DNA of 64,000 nucleotides from Pseudomonas sp. ICMP 561 (GCF_002699985.1 NZ_LKBT01000015.1:1-64000), one strand, 5' to 3'. Positions 9,985 to 21,293 are shown, counted from the first letter of the stretch. Program-made: numbers and translations. The notes: a model not told the origin generated them from the letters alone.

Positions 9985-10695
9985 ATGCTGCGTTCACTAG
10001 TACGTCGTCTTATCAAAGCCCTGCTCCTGTTTGCTGCGGGCAGCGTGTTGCTGGTCCTGATCTTCCGCTTCGTGCCGCCACCGGGCACGGCGCTGATGGT
10101 TGAGCGCAAGGTTGAATCGTGGGTCGACGGCAAGCCTATTGATCTGCAGCGCACCTGGCAGCCATGGGACAAGATTTCCAATGACCTGAAGGTCGCGGTT
10201 ATCGCGGGCGAAGATCAGAAGTTCGCTGAGCATTGGGGCTTTGATGTTGAGGCCATTCAGGCTGCCATTGCCCACAATGAGATGGGCGGCTCTATTCGCG
10301 GTGCCAGCACCCTGAGCCAGCAAGTCTCCAAGAACCTGTTTCTGTGGTCGGGCCGCAGCTATCTGCGCAAAGGCCTGGAAGCGTGGTTTACCGGGCTGAT
10401 CGAAATCCTTTGGTCCAAGCAGCGGATCCTCGAGGTCTACCTGAACAGTGTCGAGTGGGATGACGGTGTGTTCGGCGCTCAAGCGGCAGCGCAGCATCAC
10501 TTCGGCGTGAATGCCAGCGCCCTTTCGGTGCAGCAGGCCAGCTATCTGGCAGCGGTGCTTCCCAACCCCCGCGAATGGAGCGCCAGCCGTCCAACCAGTT
10601 ACGTCGCAGGCCGCGCCAGCTGGATTCGCCGGCAGATGCAGCAGTTGGGTGGGGACGATTACCTGCTGGGTTTGAATAACAGCCGTAAGCTCTGA
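9985..10695 (+). CDS. mtgA: Monofunctional peptidoglycan glycosyltransferase
   Basis: A 236-residue GT51 enzyme with one N-terminal membrane anchor (residues about 10-28). It polymerises lipid II into glycan strands in the periplasm without a transpeptidase domain. The catalytic-Glu motif is AGEDQKFAEHWGFD, followed by the second motif RGASTLSQQVSKNLFLW. Length is typical of MtgA. The next gene is convergent (rpoH), with a shared terminator between them. Confidence 0.95.
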   Translation: MLRSLVRRLIKALLLFAAGSVLLVLIFRFVPPPGTALMVERKVESWVDGKPIDLQRTWQPWDKISNDLKVAVIAGEDQKFAEHWGFDVEAIQAAIAHNEMGGSIRGASTLSQQVSKNLFLWSGRSYLRKGLEAWFTGLIEILWSKQRILEVYLNSVEWDDGVFGAQAAAQHHFGVNASALSVQQASYLAAVLPNPREWSASRPTSYVAGRASWIRRQMQQLGGDDYLLGLNNSRKL

Positions 10696-10710
10696 CAGGC
10701 GGACTCGAAC

Positions 10711-10842
10711 CGGTAGGAGCGAATTCATTCGCGAACGGCTGCGCAGCAGTCGCAAATCTGGCGACCCGACTCCAGCACATGTATCGGGTAGCAGGTTTTG
10801 CTGCCGCTTCGCGCCAGTTCGCGAACAAGTTCGCTCCTACCC
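10711..10842. repeat. REP doublet downstream of mtgA
   Basis: GTAGGAGCGAATTCATTCGC in one direction and GCGAACAAGTTCGCTCCTAC in the other. The arms are about 85 bases apart, wider than in most doublets here, and belong to two slightly different REP sequences. Confidence 0.7.
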
Positions 10843-10919
10843 AGGATGCGAACTCATTACGCCTACGCCTGAACGAGCACACACACGAAACTGTGGGAGC
10901 AGATCCAGACACACAAACA

Positions 10920-10957
10920 AAAACGCCCCGACCGGTTTCCCGGTCAGGGCGTTTCTT
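10920..10957. terminator. Bidirectional terminator between mtgA and rpoH
   Basis: A long GC-rich stem (ACGCCCCGACCGG paired with CCGGTCAGGGCGT, one mismatch) flanked by A-rich and T-rich ends. It can end transcription of both convergent genes. Confidence 0.75.
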
Positions 10958-10973
10958 TATCGATGAGCCGTTA

Positions 10974-11828
10974 TTACGCGGCTATCGACAACTTGAGCTT
11001 GTTCATCGCGCTTTTCTCAAGCTGGCGAATACGCTCGGCGGAGACGTTGTACTTCTGCGCCAGGTCATGCAGCGTCGCTTTCTCTTCAGCCAGCCAGCGC
11101 TGATAGAGGATGTCACGGCTGCGGTCGTCCAGCACTTCCAAAGCCTGATGCAGATTGGCAGTGGAGTTGTCAGTCCAGTCGGAATCTTCCAACTGACGTG
11201 CCGGATCGTAACGATGGTCTTCCAGATAGTTCGCTGGCGACTGGAACGCGCTGTCGTCGTCGGCTTCAGCAGCCGGGTCGAACGCCATGTCGTGACCGGT
11301 CAGACGACTTTCCATCTCCCGCACTTCACGCGGCTCAACGCCGAGGCTTTCAGCCACGCGATGAACTTCTTCATTGTTCAGCCACGCCAAACGTTTCTTC
11401 TGGCCACGCAGGTTGAAGAACAGCTTGCGCTGGGCTTTGGTGGTCGCGACTTTCACGATGCGCCAGTTACGCAGGATGAACTCGTGAATTTCCGCCTTGA
11501 TCCAGTGAACAGCGAACGAAACCAGACGCACACCCATTTCCGGGTTGAAGCGTTTAACGGCCTTCATCAGGCCGACGTTACCTTCCTGAATCAGATCTGA
11601 CTGAGCCAGGCCGTAACCGGAATAACTGCGTGCGATGTGCACAACAAAACGCAGGTGGGCGAGGACCATCTGCCGAGCCGCCCCCAGATCCTGCTCATAA
11701 TAGAGACTCTCAGCCAGTTCACGCTCCTGCTCAGGGGTCAGCAAAGGAATGCTGTTCACCGTGTGCACATAGGCTTCCAGGTTCGCACCCGGGACTAAGG
11801 CATACGCAGGTTGCAAAGAAGTGGTCAT
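10974..11828 (-). CDS. rpoH: Heat-shock sigma factor sigma-32
   Basis: A 284-residue sigma-70-family factor that directs RNA polymerase to heat-shock promoters. The RpoH box QRKLFFNLR is at residues 133-141, which separates it from other sigma factors. Region 2 ([20 protein letters not shown]) and the region 4.2 helix-turn-helix ([17 protein letters not shown]) are clear. The ATG at 11828 gives the standard N-terminus [14 protein letters not shown]; the in-frame extension upstream overlaps the promoter. It follows ftsX at the end of the ftsYEX-rpoH cluster, the conserved gamma-proteobacterial order. Confidence 0.97.
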   Translation of the reverse strand: MTTSLQPAYALVPGANLEAYVHTVNSIPLLTPEQERELAESLYYEQDLGAARQMVLAHLRFVVHIARSYSGYGLAQSDLIQEGNVGLMKAVKRFNPEMGVRLVSFAVHWIKAEIHEFILRNWRIVKVATTKAQRKLFFNLRGQKKRLAWLNNEEVHRVAESLGVEPREVREMESRLTGHDMAFDPAAEADDDSAFQSPANYLEDHRYDPARQLEDSDWTDNSTANLHQALEVLDDRSRDILYQRWLAEEKATLHDLAQKYNVSAERIRQLEKSAMNKLKLSIAA

Positions 11829-11893
11829 ACGAAATGTTACCTCCGTCACATGACTCGTGCAGTTCAGCACTGCGAAATTGACTCGGGAACCGC

Positions 11894-11922
11894 TATACAA
11901 GTTCCCTGTATAAAAAAGTCAA
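11894..11922 (-). promoter_or_regulatory. Sigma-70-type promoter of rpoH
   Basis: On the minus strand, TTGACT (11922-11917) and TGTATA (11899-11894) are separated by exactly 17 bases, about 65 bases before the rpoH start codon. This is an excellent housekeeping promoter match. Confidence 0.65.
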
Positions 11923-11937
11923 TACATGAAGAAAAAT

Positions 11938-12963
11938 TTACCGAGGTGCCAGCTCTCTCAAATGGCGTGCTACTGCAATCCAGGCACCGATATACCCTAA
12001 CAACACCGCTCCAAGCAAGAGTGATAGACCATCGGACGCTGGAACGCCAGCCAGAGAAAAATCACTTCCGTACAATCCGGCCAGTCCAATTACCGCGTCG
12101 TTGAGCCAGTCCAGCCCGAAAGCCAACACACCCCAAGACAGAAAACCTGCGCCAAGCCCATACAATGCGCCCATATAAAGGAAGGGACGCCGTACATAAC
12201 TATCGGTGCCGCCTACCAGCTTAATGACTTCGATTTCGGTGCGCCGGTTCTCGATGTGCAGACGAATGGTGTTACCAATCACCAGCAGCAATGCCGCCAC
12301 CAATAACACGGTCAGGCCAAACACAAAGCGGTCGCCTAGCTTGAGAATCGCCGCCAGACGCTCTACCCAGACCAGGTCCAGTTGCGCCTGCTCGACGTTG
12401 GGCATGCCTGCAAGTTGAGTCCGCAAGGCCTCTAGCGCAGGTTTGTCCACCTCATCCGGAGTCACCAGCACGACGCCCGGCAGCGGGTTTTCCGGCAATT
12501 CCTTGAGCGCTTCACCCAAGCCGGATTGCTGCTGAAACTCCGCCAACGCCTGTTCCCGGCTGATGTATTCAGCCTCGGAGACGCCTGGCATCAGACGAAT
12601 TTCGTTACGTAATTTTTCGCCCTCGCTGGCGCTGGTATTCAGCTTCAGGTAGATCGAGATTTGTGCAGCGCGCTGCCAGGAACCACCTAACCGCTCGACA
12701 TTGTTGAGCAACAACGACAAGCCCATGGGCAGACTCAAGGCAATCGCCATCACCAGACAAGTGAAGAAGCTGCCGATCGGTTGCTTGCCCAAGCGACGCA
12801 AGCTGTCGATCAAGCTTGAACGATGCGCTTCCAGCCAGGCGTTGAACAGCGTACCGAAGTCTGGACCGTCATCGTCATGGCTGTTTTTTGACTTTTTCGG
12901 AGCAGGATCGGCGGCTTTCGGCGATACGCGCTCGGAAACCTTAGGGGAACGTGTGGCACTCAT
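11938..12963 (-). CDS. ftsX: Cell division protein FtsX
   Basis: A 341-residue inner-membrane protein with a long charged cytoplasmic N-terminus (about 95 residues), four transmembrane segments and a large periplasmic loop between TM1 and TM2. With FtsE it forms an ABC-transporter-like complex at the divisome that activates murein hydrolases through periplasmic EnvC-type partners. It overlaps ftsE by 4 bases (ATGA), so translation is coupled. The basic and Pro-rich N-terminal tail is longer than in E. coli. Confidence 0.95.
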   Translation of the reverse strand: MSATRSPKVSERVSPKAADPAPKKSKNSHDDDGPDFGTLFNAWLEAHRSSLIDSLRRLGKQPIGSFFTCLVMAIALSLPMGLSLLLNNVERLGGSWQRAAQISIYLKLNTSASEGEKLRNEIRLMPGVSEAEYISREQALAEFQQQSGLGEALKELPENPLPGVVLVTPDEVDKPALEALRTQLAGMPNVEQAQLDLVWVERLAAILKLGDRFVFGLTVLLVAALLLVIGNTIRLHIENRRTEIEVIKLVGGTDSYVRRPFLYMGALYGLGAGFLSWGVLAFGLDWLNDAVIGLAGLYGSDFSLAGVPASDGLSLLLGAVLLGYIGAWIAVARHLRELAPR

Positions 12964-13627
12964 ACCCCAGCCTCCCCGTCACCGATGAGGCGACCGCGTT
13001 GCAGAGTGAGCATTCGGTGACGCATACGGGCGATCAGCGCCAAATCGTGACTGGCAATCAGCACGCTGGTGCCGAGGCGATTAATGTCTTCGAATACACC
13101 CATGATTTCCGCTGCGAGCCGTGGATCGAGGTTACCGGTGGGTTCATCCGCGAGCAGCAAAGCTGGACGATGCACAATGGCGCGAGCAATGCCGACCCGT
13201 TGTTGCTGGCCGGTAGACAGATCGCCGGGGTACAGCTCGGCCTTGTCGGAAAGAGCCACGCGCTCCAAAGCGGAGTCCACGCGTTTCGTGACTTCCAGCT
13301 TGGACAAACCAAGAATCTGCAGCGGCAACGCGACGTTGTTGAAGACCGTACGATCAAACAGCAACTGGTGATTCTGGAACACCACGCCGATCTGGCGGCG
13401 CAGAAATGGAATCTGTGCATTGCTGATCTGACCAAGATCCTGCCCCGCCAACAGCAGTTTGCCGGTGGTCGGACGCTCCATGGCCAGCAGCAGGCGCAGC
13501 AAGGTGCTTTTGCCCGCGCCGGAGTGGCCGGTCACGAACAGAAACTCGCCACGACGCACTCGAAAGCTCAGCTCATGCAAGCCGACGTGTCCGTTCGGAT
13601 AGCGTTTACCGACCTGTTCGAAACGAA

Positions 13628-13631
<4 letters not shown>
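12960..13631 (-). CDS. ftsE: Cell division ATP-binding protein FtsE
   Basis: A 223-residue ABC ATPase. Walker A is [11 protein letters not shown], the ABC signature is [14 protein letters not shown] and Walker B is [12 protein letters not shown]. It powers the FtsEX complex at the septum. It overlaps ftsY and ftsX by 4 bases each, so the three are one operon. Confidence 0.97.
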
Positions 13632-15163
<1,532 letters not shown>

Positions 15164-15286
15164 GGAGGACGGCTATCTCAAGGTAGCGACGCGCCAGAGC
15201 GGCGCCTCTGAAAAATTCTGATATGCGAAACAGACTACATTTCAGTCTGCTTGTTCATCTGCTGGCCGAGCATAATCCGCAGTTTC

Positions 15287-15398
15287 CTGTAGGAGTGAGC
15301 TTGCTCGCGATAAGGCTGGAACAGCCTTCTGGCTGATTTGAATTCAAACCCTTTTGCCAGCGCTGCGCACTGGATCGCGAGCAAGCTCACTCCTACAG
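15287..15398. repeat. REP doublet (GTAGGAGTGAGCTTGCTCGCGATAA type)
   Basis: Inverted pair CTGTAGGAGTGAGCTTGCTC and ...GAGCAAGCTCACTCCTACAG. It lies in the 370-base region between the divergent ftsY and M16 peptidase genes. The rest of that region should hold both promoters; I see no gene in it. Confidence 0.85.
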
Positions 15399-15533
15399 AG
15401 GTCTTTGCCGATCTCCAACCCGCGCATTCCTGCATCTTTGTCATGGTCGCAGAGCAAACAGGCCGCTATCCTAACACCCCCGCGCCCGTGGACGCTAAGT
15501 TCAAACGGGCCGTCTTACAGGTTCAAATTACGA

Positions 15534-16886
15534 ATGAATGCTCTAGCCCGCCGTGCCGCAGGCCTGCTGTTCGGCACAATTTGTCTGCCATTCGGCGCAA
15601 TGGCCGCCGATCCGCAACCTACCCATGAATTCACTCTCGCCAATGGCCTGAAGGTCATCGTTCGCGAAGATCACCGCGCTCCGGTTGTGGTGTCGCAGGT
15701 CTGGTACAAAGTGGGTTCGAGCTACGAGACCCCGGGCCAGACCGGCTTGTCCCACGCCCTTGAACACATGATGTTCAAAGGCAGCTCGAAAACCGGCCCT
15801 GGCGAAGCGTCGCTGATCCTGCGGGATCTGGGCGCCGAAGAGAACGCATTCACCAGCGACGATTACACCGCCTACTACCAAGTGCTGGCGCGTGATCGTC
15901 TGGCCGTGGCCTTTGAGCTGGAAGCTGACCGCATGGCCAGTCTGAAGCTACCGGCTGACGAGTTCAGCCGCGAAATCGAGGTGATCAAGGAAGAACGCCG
16001 CCTGCGTACCGACGATAAGCCGACGTCCAAAGCCTTCGAGCGCTTCAAGGCCATGGCTTATCCAGCCAGCGGCTATCACACGCCAACCATTGGCTGGATG
16101 GCTGATCTTGAACGCATGAAGGTCGAAGAGCTGCGCCACTGGTATGAATCCTGGTATGTACCGAACAACGCCACGCTGGTGGTAGTGGGCGACGTCAAAC
16201 CCGACGAAGTCAAAGCCTTGGCTGAACGTTTCTTCGGGCCGATTGCGCGCCGTGACGTACCGCCTTCGAAGAAGCCGCTGGAGCTGGCCGAACCTGGCGA
16301 GCGCCGCATCACTCTGCATGTACAGACTCAGCTGCCGAGCCTGATGTACGGCTTTAACGTGCCAAGCCTGGCCACCGCCGAGGATCCGCGTTCGGTCAAC
16401 GCACTGCGCCTGATCGCAGCCTTGCTGGATGGCGGCTACAGCGCGCGCATCCCGACGCGCCTTGAGCGCGGTGAAGAGCTGGTATCCGGCGCAGGCTCGA
16501 ACTATGACGCCTTCGCCCGGGGCGACAGCCTGTTCATGATCAGCGCCACGCCCAACACTCAGAAGAAGAAAACCCTAGCTGACGTCGAAGCCGGCATCTG
16601 GCGTTTGCTCAACGAGCTGAAAACCAAGCCGCCAACCAACGAAGAGCTGGAACGCGTACGTGCTCAGGTAATCGCGAGCCTGGTCTACGAGCGCGACTCG
16701 ATCACCAGTCAGGCCAGCACCATTGGCGAACTGGAAACCGTCGGCCTGTCGTGGAAGTTGATCGACGAGGAACTGGCCGCGCTGCAAAGCGTGACTCCGG
16801 CAGACATTCAGAAAGCCGCCAGCACCTATTTCACCCGTGAGCGCCTCAGCGTTGCGCACGTTCTACCTGAGGAGAAAGCAAAATGA
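15534..16886 (+). CDS. M16 zinc metallopeptidase, active subunit
   Basis: A 450-residue exported protein with a signal peptide (MNALARRAAGLLFGT...GAMA, about 23 residues) and two M16 (insulinase/processing-peptidase-like) half domains. The inverted zinc motif HALEH is present (in SHALEHMMFKGS), with a downstream Glu-rich helix, so this subunit should be catalytic. It overlaps the next gene (a second M16 protein) by 4 bases, and the two probably form a heterodimer in the periplasm. The ATG at 15534 was chosen because it begins a clean signal peptide; upstream in-frame codons fall in the REP region. Physiological substrates are unknown. Confidence 0.9.
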   Translation: MNALARRAAGLLFGTICLPFGAMAADPQPTHEFTLANGLKVIVREDHRAPVVVSQVWYKVGSSYETPGQTGLSHALEHMMFKGSSKTGPGEASLILRDLGAEENAFTSDDYTAYYQVLARDRLAVAFELEADRMASLKLPADEFSREIEVIKEERRLRTDDKPTSKAFERFKAMAYPASGYHTPTIGWMADLERMKVEELRHWYESWYVPNNATLVVVGDVKPDEVKALAERFFGPIARRDVPPSKKPLELAEPGERRITLHVQTQLPSLMYGFNVPSLATAEDPRSVNALRLIAALLDGGYSARIPTRLERGEELVSGAGSNYDAFARGDSLFMISATPNTQKKKTLADVEAGIWRLLNELKTKPPTNEELERVRAQVIASLVYERDSITSQASTIGELETVGLSWKLIDEELAALQSVTPADIQKAASTYFTRERLSVAHVLPEEKAK

Positions 16887-18361
16887 GTGAGCGCAACGGC
16901 CCACGTAAGATGCTGTTTGGCCTGCTGTTGACCACCAGCCTCGGTGTTTTCGCTGCACAGTCGGCACTGGCTGAAGAAGCCGCCAGCGACGCCACGCCCG
17001 CACGCCCGGCTCTGGAGTCCTTGAAAGAGCTCGATGGCAAGGCGCCGGCGCGCCGCAGCCTGGATATTCAGACCTGGCAAACCGCAGAGGGCGCCAAAGT
17101 CCTGTTCGTCGAAGCTCACGAGTTGCCGATGTTTGATATGCGCCTGACTTTCGCAGCAGGCAGCAGTCAGGATCAAAACCTGCCGGGCGTCGCGGTGCTG
17201 ACCAACGCCATGCTCAACGAAGGCGTAAAAGGTAAGGATGTAACCGCTATCGCTCAGGGCTTCGAAGGCCTCGGCGCGGACTTCAGCAACGGTGCCTATC
17301 GCGATATGGCAGTGGCTTCGATCCGCAGCCTGAGCGCGACGGACAAACGCGAGCCTGCGTTGAAGTTGTTCTCCGAAGTGGTGGGCAAGCCGACCTTCCC
17401 TGCCGACTCGCTGACTCGCATCAAGAACCAATTGCTGGCCAGCTTCGAATACAAGAAGCAGAACCCGGGTTCGCTGGCAGGCGAAGAGCTCTTCAAGCGT
17501 CTGTACGGCAACCACCCTTATGGTCATCCAAGCGAAGGCACTGCCGAGTCCATCAAACCGATCACTCTCGCGCAGCTCAAAGCGTTCCACGCCAAGGCTT
17601 ATGCGGCAGGCAACGCGGTGATTGCGCTGGTGGGTGATCTTTCCCGCGACGAAGCGCAGGCCATCGCTGCGCAAGTCTCGGCATCGCTGCCCAAAGGCCC
17701 GGCATTGGCTAAACTGCCAACCCCTGCCGAACCCAAGGCTGGCGAAACGCACATCGAGTTTCCTTCGAAACAGACTCACCTGATGCTCGCCCAATTGGGC
17801 ATCACGCGTAACGATCCTGACTATGCGGCACTGTCGTTGGGCAACTCGGTACTCGGCGGTGGTGGTTTCGGCAGCCGTTTGATGACTGAAGTCCGTGAAA
17901 AACGCGGCCTGACGTATGGCGTCTCTTCGGGCTTCACCCCGATGCAGACTCAGGGCCCGTTCATGATTGGCCTGCAGACCCGTGCGGAACTGAGCGAGAA
18001 CACCCTCAAGCTGGTGCAGGACATCGTCCGCGACTTCCTTGCCAACGGCCCGACCCAAAAAGAACTGGACGACGCCAAGCGCGAACTGACCGGCAGCTTC
18101 CCGCTAACCGCGGCCAGCAACTCGTCGATCGTTGCGCAACTGGGCGCCATCGGCTTCTACGACTTGCCGCTGACGTTCCTCGAAGACTTCATCACCCAGT
18201 CGCAAAGCGTGACTGTCGAGCAAGTCAAAGAGGTGATGAACAAGCACTTGAGCGCTGACAAGATGGTAATCGTCACCGCCGGGCCGACCGTGGCGCAAAA
18301 GCCGCTGCCGCCGCCTACCGACAAACCTGCTGAACGCCCTCTCGGGGTCCCGGAGCATTAA
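16883..18361 (+). CDS. M16 peptidase-like protein, non-catalytic partner
   Basis: A 492-residue exported protein with a signal peptide (cut about residue 30, QSALA) and two M16 domains. At the place of the HxxEH zinc motif it has NAMLNEG, so the metal site is missing, as expected for the partner subunit of a two-gene M16 protease. A conserved C-terminal-half segment LGGGGFGSRLMTEVREKRGLTYG, which shapes the substrate channel, is intact. It overlaps the first M16 gene (ATGA) and rsmD (TAATG), so all three are on one transcript. The C-terminus is Pro-rich. Confidence 0.88.
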   Translation: MSERNGPRKMLFGLLLTTSLGVFAAQSALAEEAASDATPARPALESLKELDGKAPARRSLDIQTWQTAEGAKVLFVEAHELPMFDMRLTFAAGSSQDQNLPGVAVLTNAMLNEGVKGKDVTAIAQGFEGLGADFSNGAYRDMAVASIRSLSATDKREPALKLFSEVVGKPTFPADSLTRIKNQLLASFEYKKQNPGSLAGEELFKRLYGNHPYGHPSEGTAESIKPITLAQLKAFHAKAYAAGNAVIALVGDLSRDEAQAIAAQVSASLPKGPALAKLPTPAEPKAGETHIEFPSKQTHLMLAQLGITRNDPDYAALSLGNSVLGGGGFGSRLMTEVREKRGLTYGVSSGFTPMQTQGPFMIGLQTRAELSENTLKLVQDIVRDFLANGPTQKELDDAKRELTGSFPLTAASNSSIVAQLGAIGFYDLPLTFLEDFITQSQSVTVEQVKEVMNKHLSADKMVIVTAGPTVAQKPLPPPTDKPAERPLGVPEH

Positions 18362-18945
18362 TGGCCAATCCACGCCCTAAGGGCCACAACGGCCTGGGTC
18401 AACTGCGCATCATTGGTGGCGAATGGGGCAGTCGCAAGCTGACGTTCCCCGACGCCCCAGGTCTGCGCCCGACACCGGATCGCGTCCGCGAAACCCTGTT
18501 CAACTGGCTGGCAATGGACATTGCCGGCGCGAAGGTGCTGGATGTTTTCACTGGTAGCGGCGCGCTGTTCTTCGAAGCGCTGTCACGTGGCGCGAGTAAA
18601 GGCCTCGCTCTGGATAACAGTGCCGCAGCGATCACCAGCCTGCGTCAGAATCTGAGCATGCTGAACTGCACCACCGGTCAGGTCACACAGGCCGACTCGC
18701 TGCGCCATCTGGAAACCCAGACCGCAGAGCCATTCGATGTGGTGTTCCTCGACCCGCCGTTCCACCAGAACCTGCTGGCTTCGGCCTGCGCGCTGCTGGA
18801 ATCACACGGCTGGCTGGCGGAAAACGCGTGGATCTACACCGAAAGCGAAACCCCGCCATCGACCACCGGTTTGCCGGGTAGCTGGCGTCTGCACCGGGAA
18901 AAAAAGGCCGGGCAGGTGTACTACGCGCTGTGGCAGCGGGGTTGA
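18361..18945 (+). CDS. rsmD: 16S rRNA (guanine-966-N2)-methyltransferase
   Basis: A 194-residue RsmD-family SAM enzyme. Key motifs are IIGGEWGSRKLTFPD and RPTPDRVRETLFNWL (family start), DVFTGSGALFFEALSRGA (motif I) and VFLDPPFHQ (catalytic D/NPPF motif). It methylates G966 of 16S rRNA near the P site. The start codon overlaps the stop of the preceding M16 gene. Confidence 0.95.
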   Translation: MANPRPKGHNGLGQLRIIGGEWGSRKLTFPDAPGLRPTPDRVRETLFNWLAMDIAGAKVLDVFTGSGALFFEALSRGASKGLALDNSAAAITSLRQNLSMLNCTTGQVTQADSLRHLETQTAEPFDVVFLDPPFHQNLLASACALLESHGWLAENAWIYTESETPPSTTGLPGSWRLHREKKAGQVYYALWQRG

Positions 18946-18970
18946 ACCTGCATAAGCTGCTTTGAAACAC

Positions 18971-19064
18971 CCCGTAGGACCGGCTTCAGCCGGGAGAGCA
19001 TTTTCCTGACGAAAGAGATGCAGCGAATGTGCCGTCACTCTCCCGGCTAAAGCCAGTCCTACAG
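18971..19064. repeat. REP doublet (GTAGGACCGGC type)
   Basis: Inverted pair CGTAGGACCGGCTTCAGCCG and ...CGGCTAAAGCCAGTCCTACA between rsmD and the hydrolase gene. Confidence 0.85.
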
Positions 19065-19200
19065 GTCATAAGCCATTACACCAATGCCAAACCACCTATC
19101 CCTCGCCCCTACCGCTGAGCAAAAATTCTGCTCACGACATCTATCACTTGTGGCAACGTAAGCCTCATACGAAAACGCAACCCGCCGAGAGAGGACAATC

Positions 19201-20223
19201 GTGTTCACACGCCCAGCTAAATCCTCCTTCGCCAACCGCTTCATTCCCGCATCAGGCCTGGGCAATCCCCATCTGCAGACCTTATGGGGCCCGCTATGGC
19301 GAAGAAAAAATCGAATCGAACGACAACGTGAGCGTATCTGGCTGGCCGATGGGGACTTTCTCGATCTTGACTGGTTTGGCCCGCATGAGCTGAACACTCC
19401 ACTGGTGCTGGTGCTGCACGGCCTGACCGGCTCATCGAACTCGCCTTATGTGGTCGGCTTACAAAAGGCGATCGCTCTGGAAGGTTGGGCCAGCGTCGCA
19501 CTGAACTGGCGAGGGTGTTCCGGTGAGCCGAACTTGCTGTCGCGCAGTTATCACTCCGGCGCCAGCGAAGACCTCGCGTCAGTCATTGCCCACCTCAGGG
19601 CCAAACGTCCCTTGGCACCGCTTTACGCGGTGGGTTACTCACTGGGCGGCAACGTGCTGCTCAAATATCTGGGTGAGTCGGGCGAGAACAGTGATCTGCA
19701 AGGCGCAGTGGCCGTGTCCGTGCCGTTCCGGCTGGATGAGTGCGCCGACCGCATTGGCATGGGCTTTTCCAGGGTCTACCAGCGGCATTTCATGCGCGAA
19801 ATGGTTACCTACGTAAAGGACAAACAGCGTCACTTCAAGGACGAAGGGATCAGCGAAGGGCTGGCTGAATTGTCCGCACTGGGATCGCTGGAAAACATGC
19901 GCACGTTCTGGGATTTCGATGGCCGGGTAACCGCCCCCCTGCATGGATTCGCCGACGCCAAGGATTACTACCGCCGCGCGTCCAGTCGCTATTACCTGGG
20001 AGACATCCGCACACCGACGCTGATTATCCAGGCGGCAGACGATCCGTTCGTGTTCAAGCACAGTCTGCCAGAACCGGAAGAACTGTCTGCCAGCACCGAG
20101 TTCGAGCTACAGGAAAAAGGCGGGCACGTAGGGTTCGTCGACGGCTCGATGAAGAATCCCGGCTATTACCTTGAGCGGCGGATTCCGTTGTGGCTGACGA
20201 GTGCGCATGGGACAGGGCTTTAG
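19201..20223 (+). CDS. Alpha/beta hydrolase of the YheT family
   Basis: A 340-residue hydrolase. The nucleophile elbow is GYSLGGN (with the neighbouring VLLKYLGE typical of the YheT/EMB8 group), the oxyanion loop is LHGLTGSSNSPY, and the catalytic His is in GGHVGFVDG. Members are predicted esterases or lipases of unknown physiological substrate. The start is GTG at 19201 with GAGAGGA just upstream; the N-terminus NPHLQTLWGPLWRR is typical of the family. Confidence 0.9.
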   Translation: MFTRPAKSSFANRFIPASGLGNPHLQTLWGPLWRRKNRIERQRERIWLADGDFLDLDWFGPHELNTPLVLVLHGLTGSSNSPYVVGLQKAIALEGWASVALNWRGCSGEPNLLSRSYHSGASEDLASVIAHLRAKRPLAPLYAVGYSLGGNVLLKYLGESGENSDLQGAVAVSVPFRLDECADRIGMGFSRVYQRHFMREMVTYVKDKQRHFKDEGISEGLAELSALGSLENMRTFWDFDGRVTAPLHGFADAKDYYRRASSRYYLGDIRTPTLIIQAADDPFVFKHSLPEPEELSASTEFELQEKGGHVGFVDGSMKNPGYYLERRIPLWLTSAHGTGL

Positions 20224-20256
20224 CTCACATCAATCTCAGGCTTGAAACCCATATCC

Positions 20257-20339
20257 AAGGTAGGAGCGAACTTGTTCGCGAGGCAGCGTCCCTGAAGAAA
20301 CGCGTCAAACCCTCTCGCCAACAAGTTGCCTCCTACCTT
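20257..20339. repeat. REP doublet
   Basis: AAGGTAGGAGCGAACTTGTT and the imperfect partner CCAACAAGTTGCCTCCTACC, between the convergent hydrolase and sulfurtransferase genes. Confidence 0.8.
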
Positions 20340-20375
20340 CAAGCGGTAACATGGCAATCTCTACAGAAAACTGTG

Positions 20376-21230
20376 TTACGCCCCCGTCGCAACCTCACGC
20401 CCCGGATCGGTAATCCACTCACTCCACGACCCCGCGTACAACGCCCCCAGCGGATAACCCGCCAGACACAACGCAAACAGGTTATGACACGCCGTCACAC
20501 CAGACCCGCAATAGGCAACCAGACTCTCTGGTGGGCGTCCCTGAAGCTTTTCGGCGAAACGTTGCTTGAGTTGCTCTGGTGGTAAAAAGCGTCCGTCCGG
20601 GCCGAGGTTCTCGTTGAACGCCGCACATTGCGCACCCGGAATGTGTCCGGCAACCGGATCAATAGGCTCCACTTCCCCGCGAAAGCGAGCTTCGGCGCGA
20701 GCATCGATCAGGGTCAGCCCTGGTTTATTGAGACGTTTCTGCAATTGATCGGCACTCAACACCAGCGAGTCATCAGGCTGGGCCTTAAAATTCCCCGGTT
20801 CTTTGCCCGGAGGATCAAGGCTTAACGGCAAACCTGCAGCGTGCCAGGCCTTCAGCCCACCATCGAGGATAAATACTCCGTCACGCTTGCCTAGCCAGGC
20901 CAGCAGCCACCAGGCCCGAGCAGCGAAAGCGCCAGGTCCGTCGTCGTACAGCACGATATCGCTGTCGGCGTTAATGCCCCAGTACTGCAAGCGCTCAACC
21001 AGCTTCTGTGGATCCGGCAAGGGATGACGTCCGGTTTTCCCCTTGCTGACCGGACCGCTGAGATCACGCTCCAGATCGGCGAAAGACGAGCCGTCGATGT
21101 GCCCGTCGGCATAGCTGCGCTGGCCGTAGGAGGTATCTTCCAGAGCAAAACGACAATCGAGAATCACCAGCCCCGGCTGTAGCTGGCGAGCCGCCAGCTG
21201 CTGCGGGCTGATCAGTTGCGCGATAGGCAT
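20376..21230 (-). CDS. sseA: 3-mercaptopyruvate sulfurtransferase (two-domain rhodanese)
   Basis: A 284-residue protein with two rhodanese domains. The N-terminal domain is inactive. The C-terminal domain carries the active Cys241 in CGSGVTA, the loop typical of mercaptopyruvate sulfurtransferases rather than thiosulfate sulfurtransferases (CRxGx). It moves sulfur from 3-mercaptopyruvate to thiols or cyanide in the cytoplasm. Length is normal. It is encoded beside, and on the same strand as, a TetR regulator 63 bases upstream, but a regulatory link is not shown. Confidence 0.9.
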   Translation of the reverse strand: MPIAQLISPQQLAARQLQPGLVILDCRFALEDTSYGQRSYADGHIDGSSFADLERDLSGPVSKGKTGRHPLPDPQKLVERLQYWGINADSDIVLYDDGPGAFAARAWWLLAWLGKRDGVFILDGGLKAWHAAGLPLSLDPPGKEPGNFKAQPDDSLVLSADQLQKRLNKPGLTLIDARAEARFRGEVEPIDPVAGHIPGAQCAAFNENLGPDGRFLPPEQLKQRFAEKLQGRPPESLVAYCGSGVTACHNLFALCLAGYPLGALYAGSWSEWITDPGREVATGA

Positions 21231-21293
21231 GACAGGCTCCTGTGGACAATTGAAAGATTCAGCACTTTTCCAGATCGTTGCGGCTGATGATGT

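Noticed and set aside
9985..10695. Penicillin-binding protein with transpeptidase
   Set aside because: Only a GT51 domain and one membrane anchor are present; the length of 236 residues leaves no room for a transpeptidase domain.
16826..18058. 410-codon minus-strand frame in the M16 partner gene
   Set aside because: Antisense shadow of a gene that has a signal peptide, overlap coupling and domain features on the plus strand.
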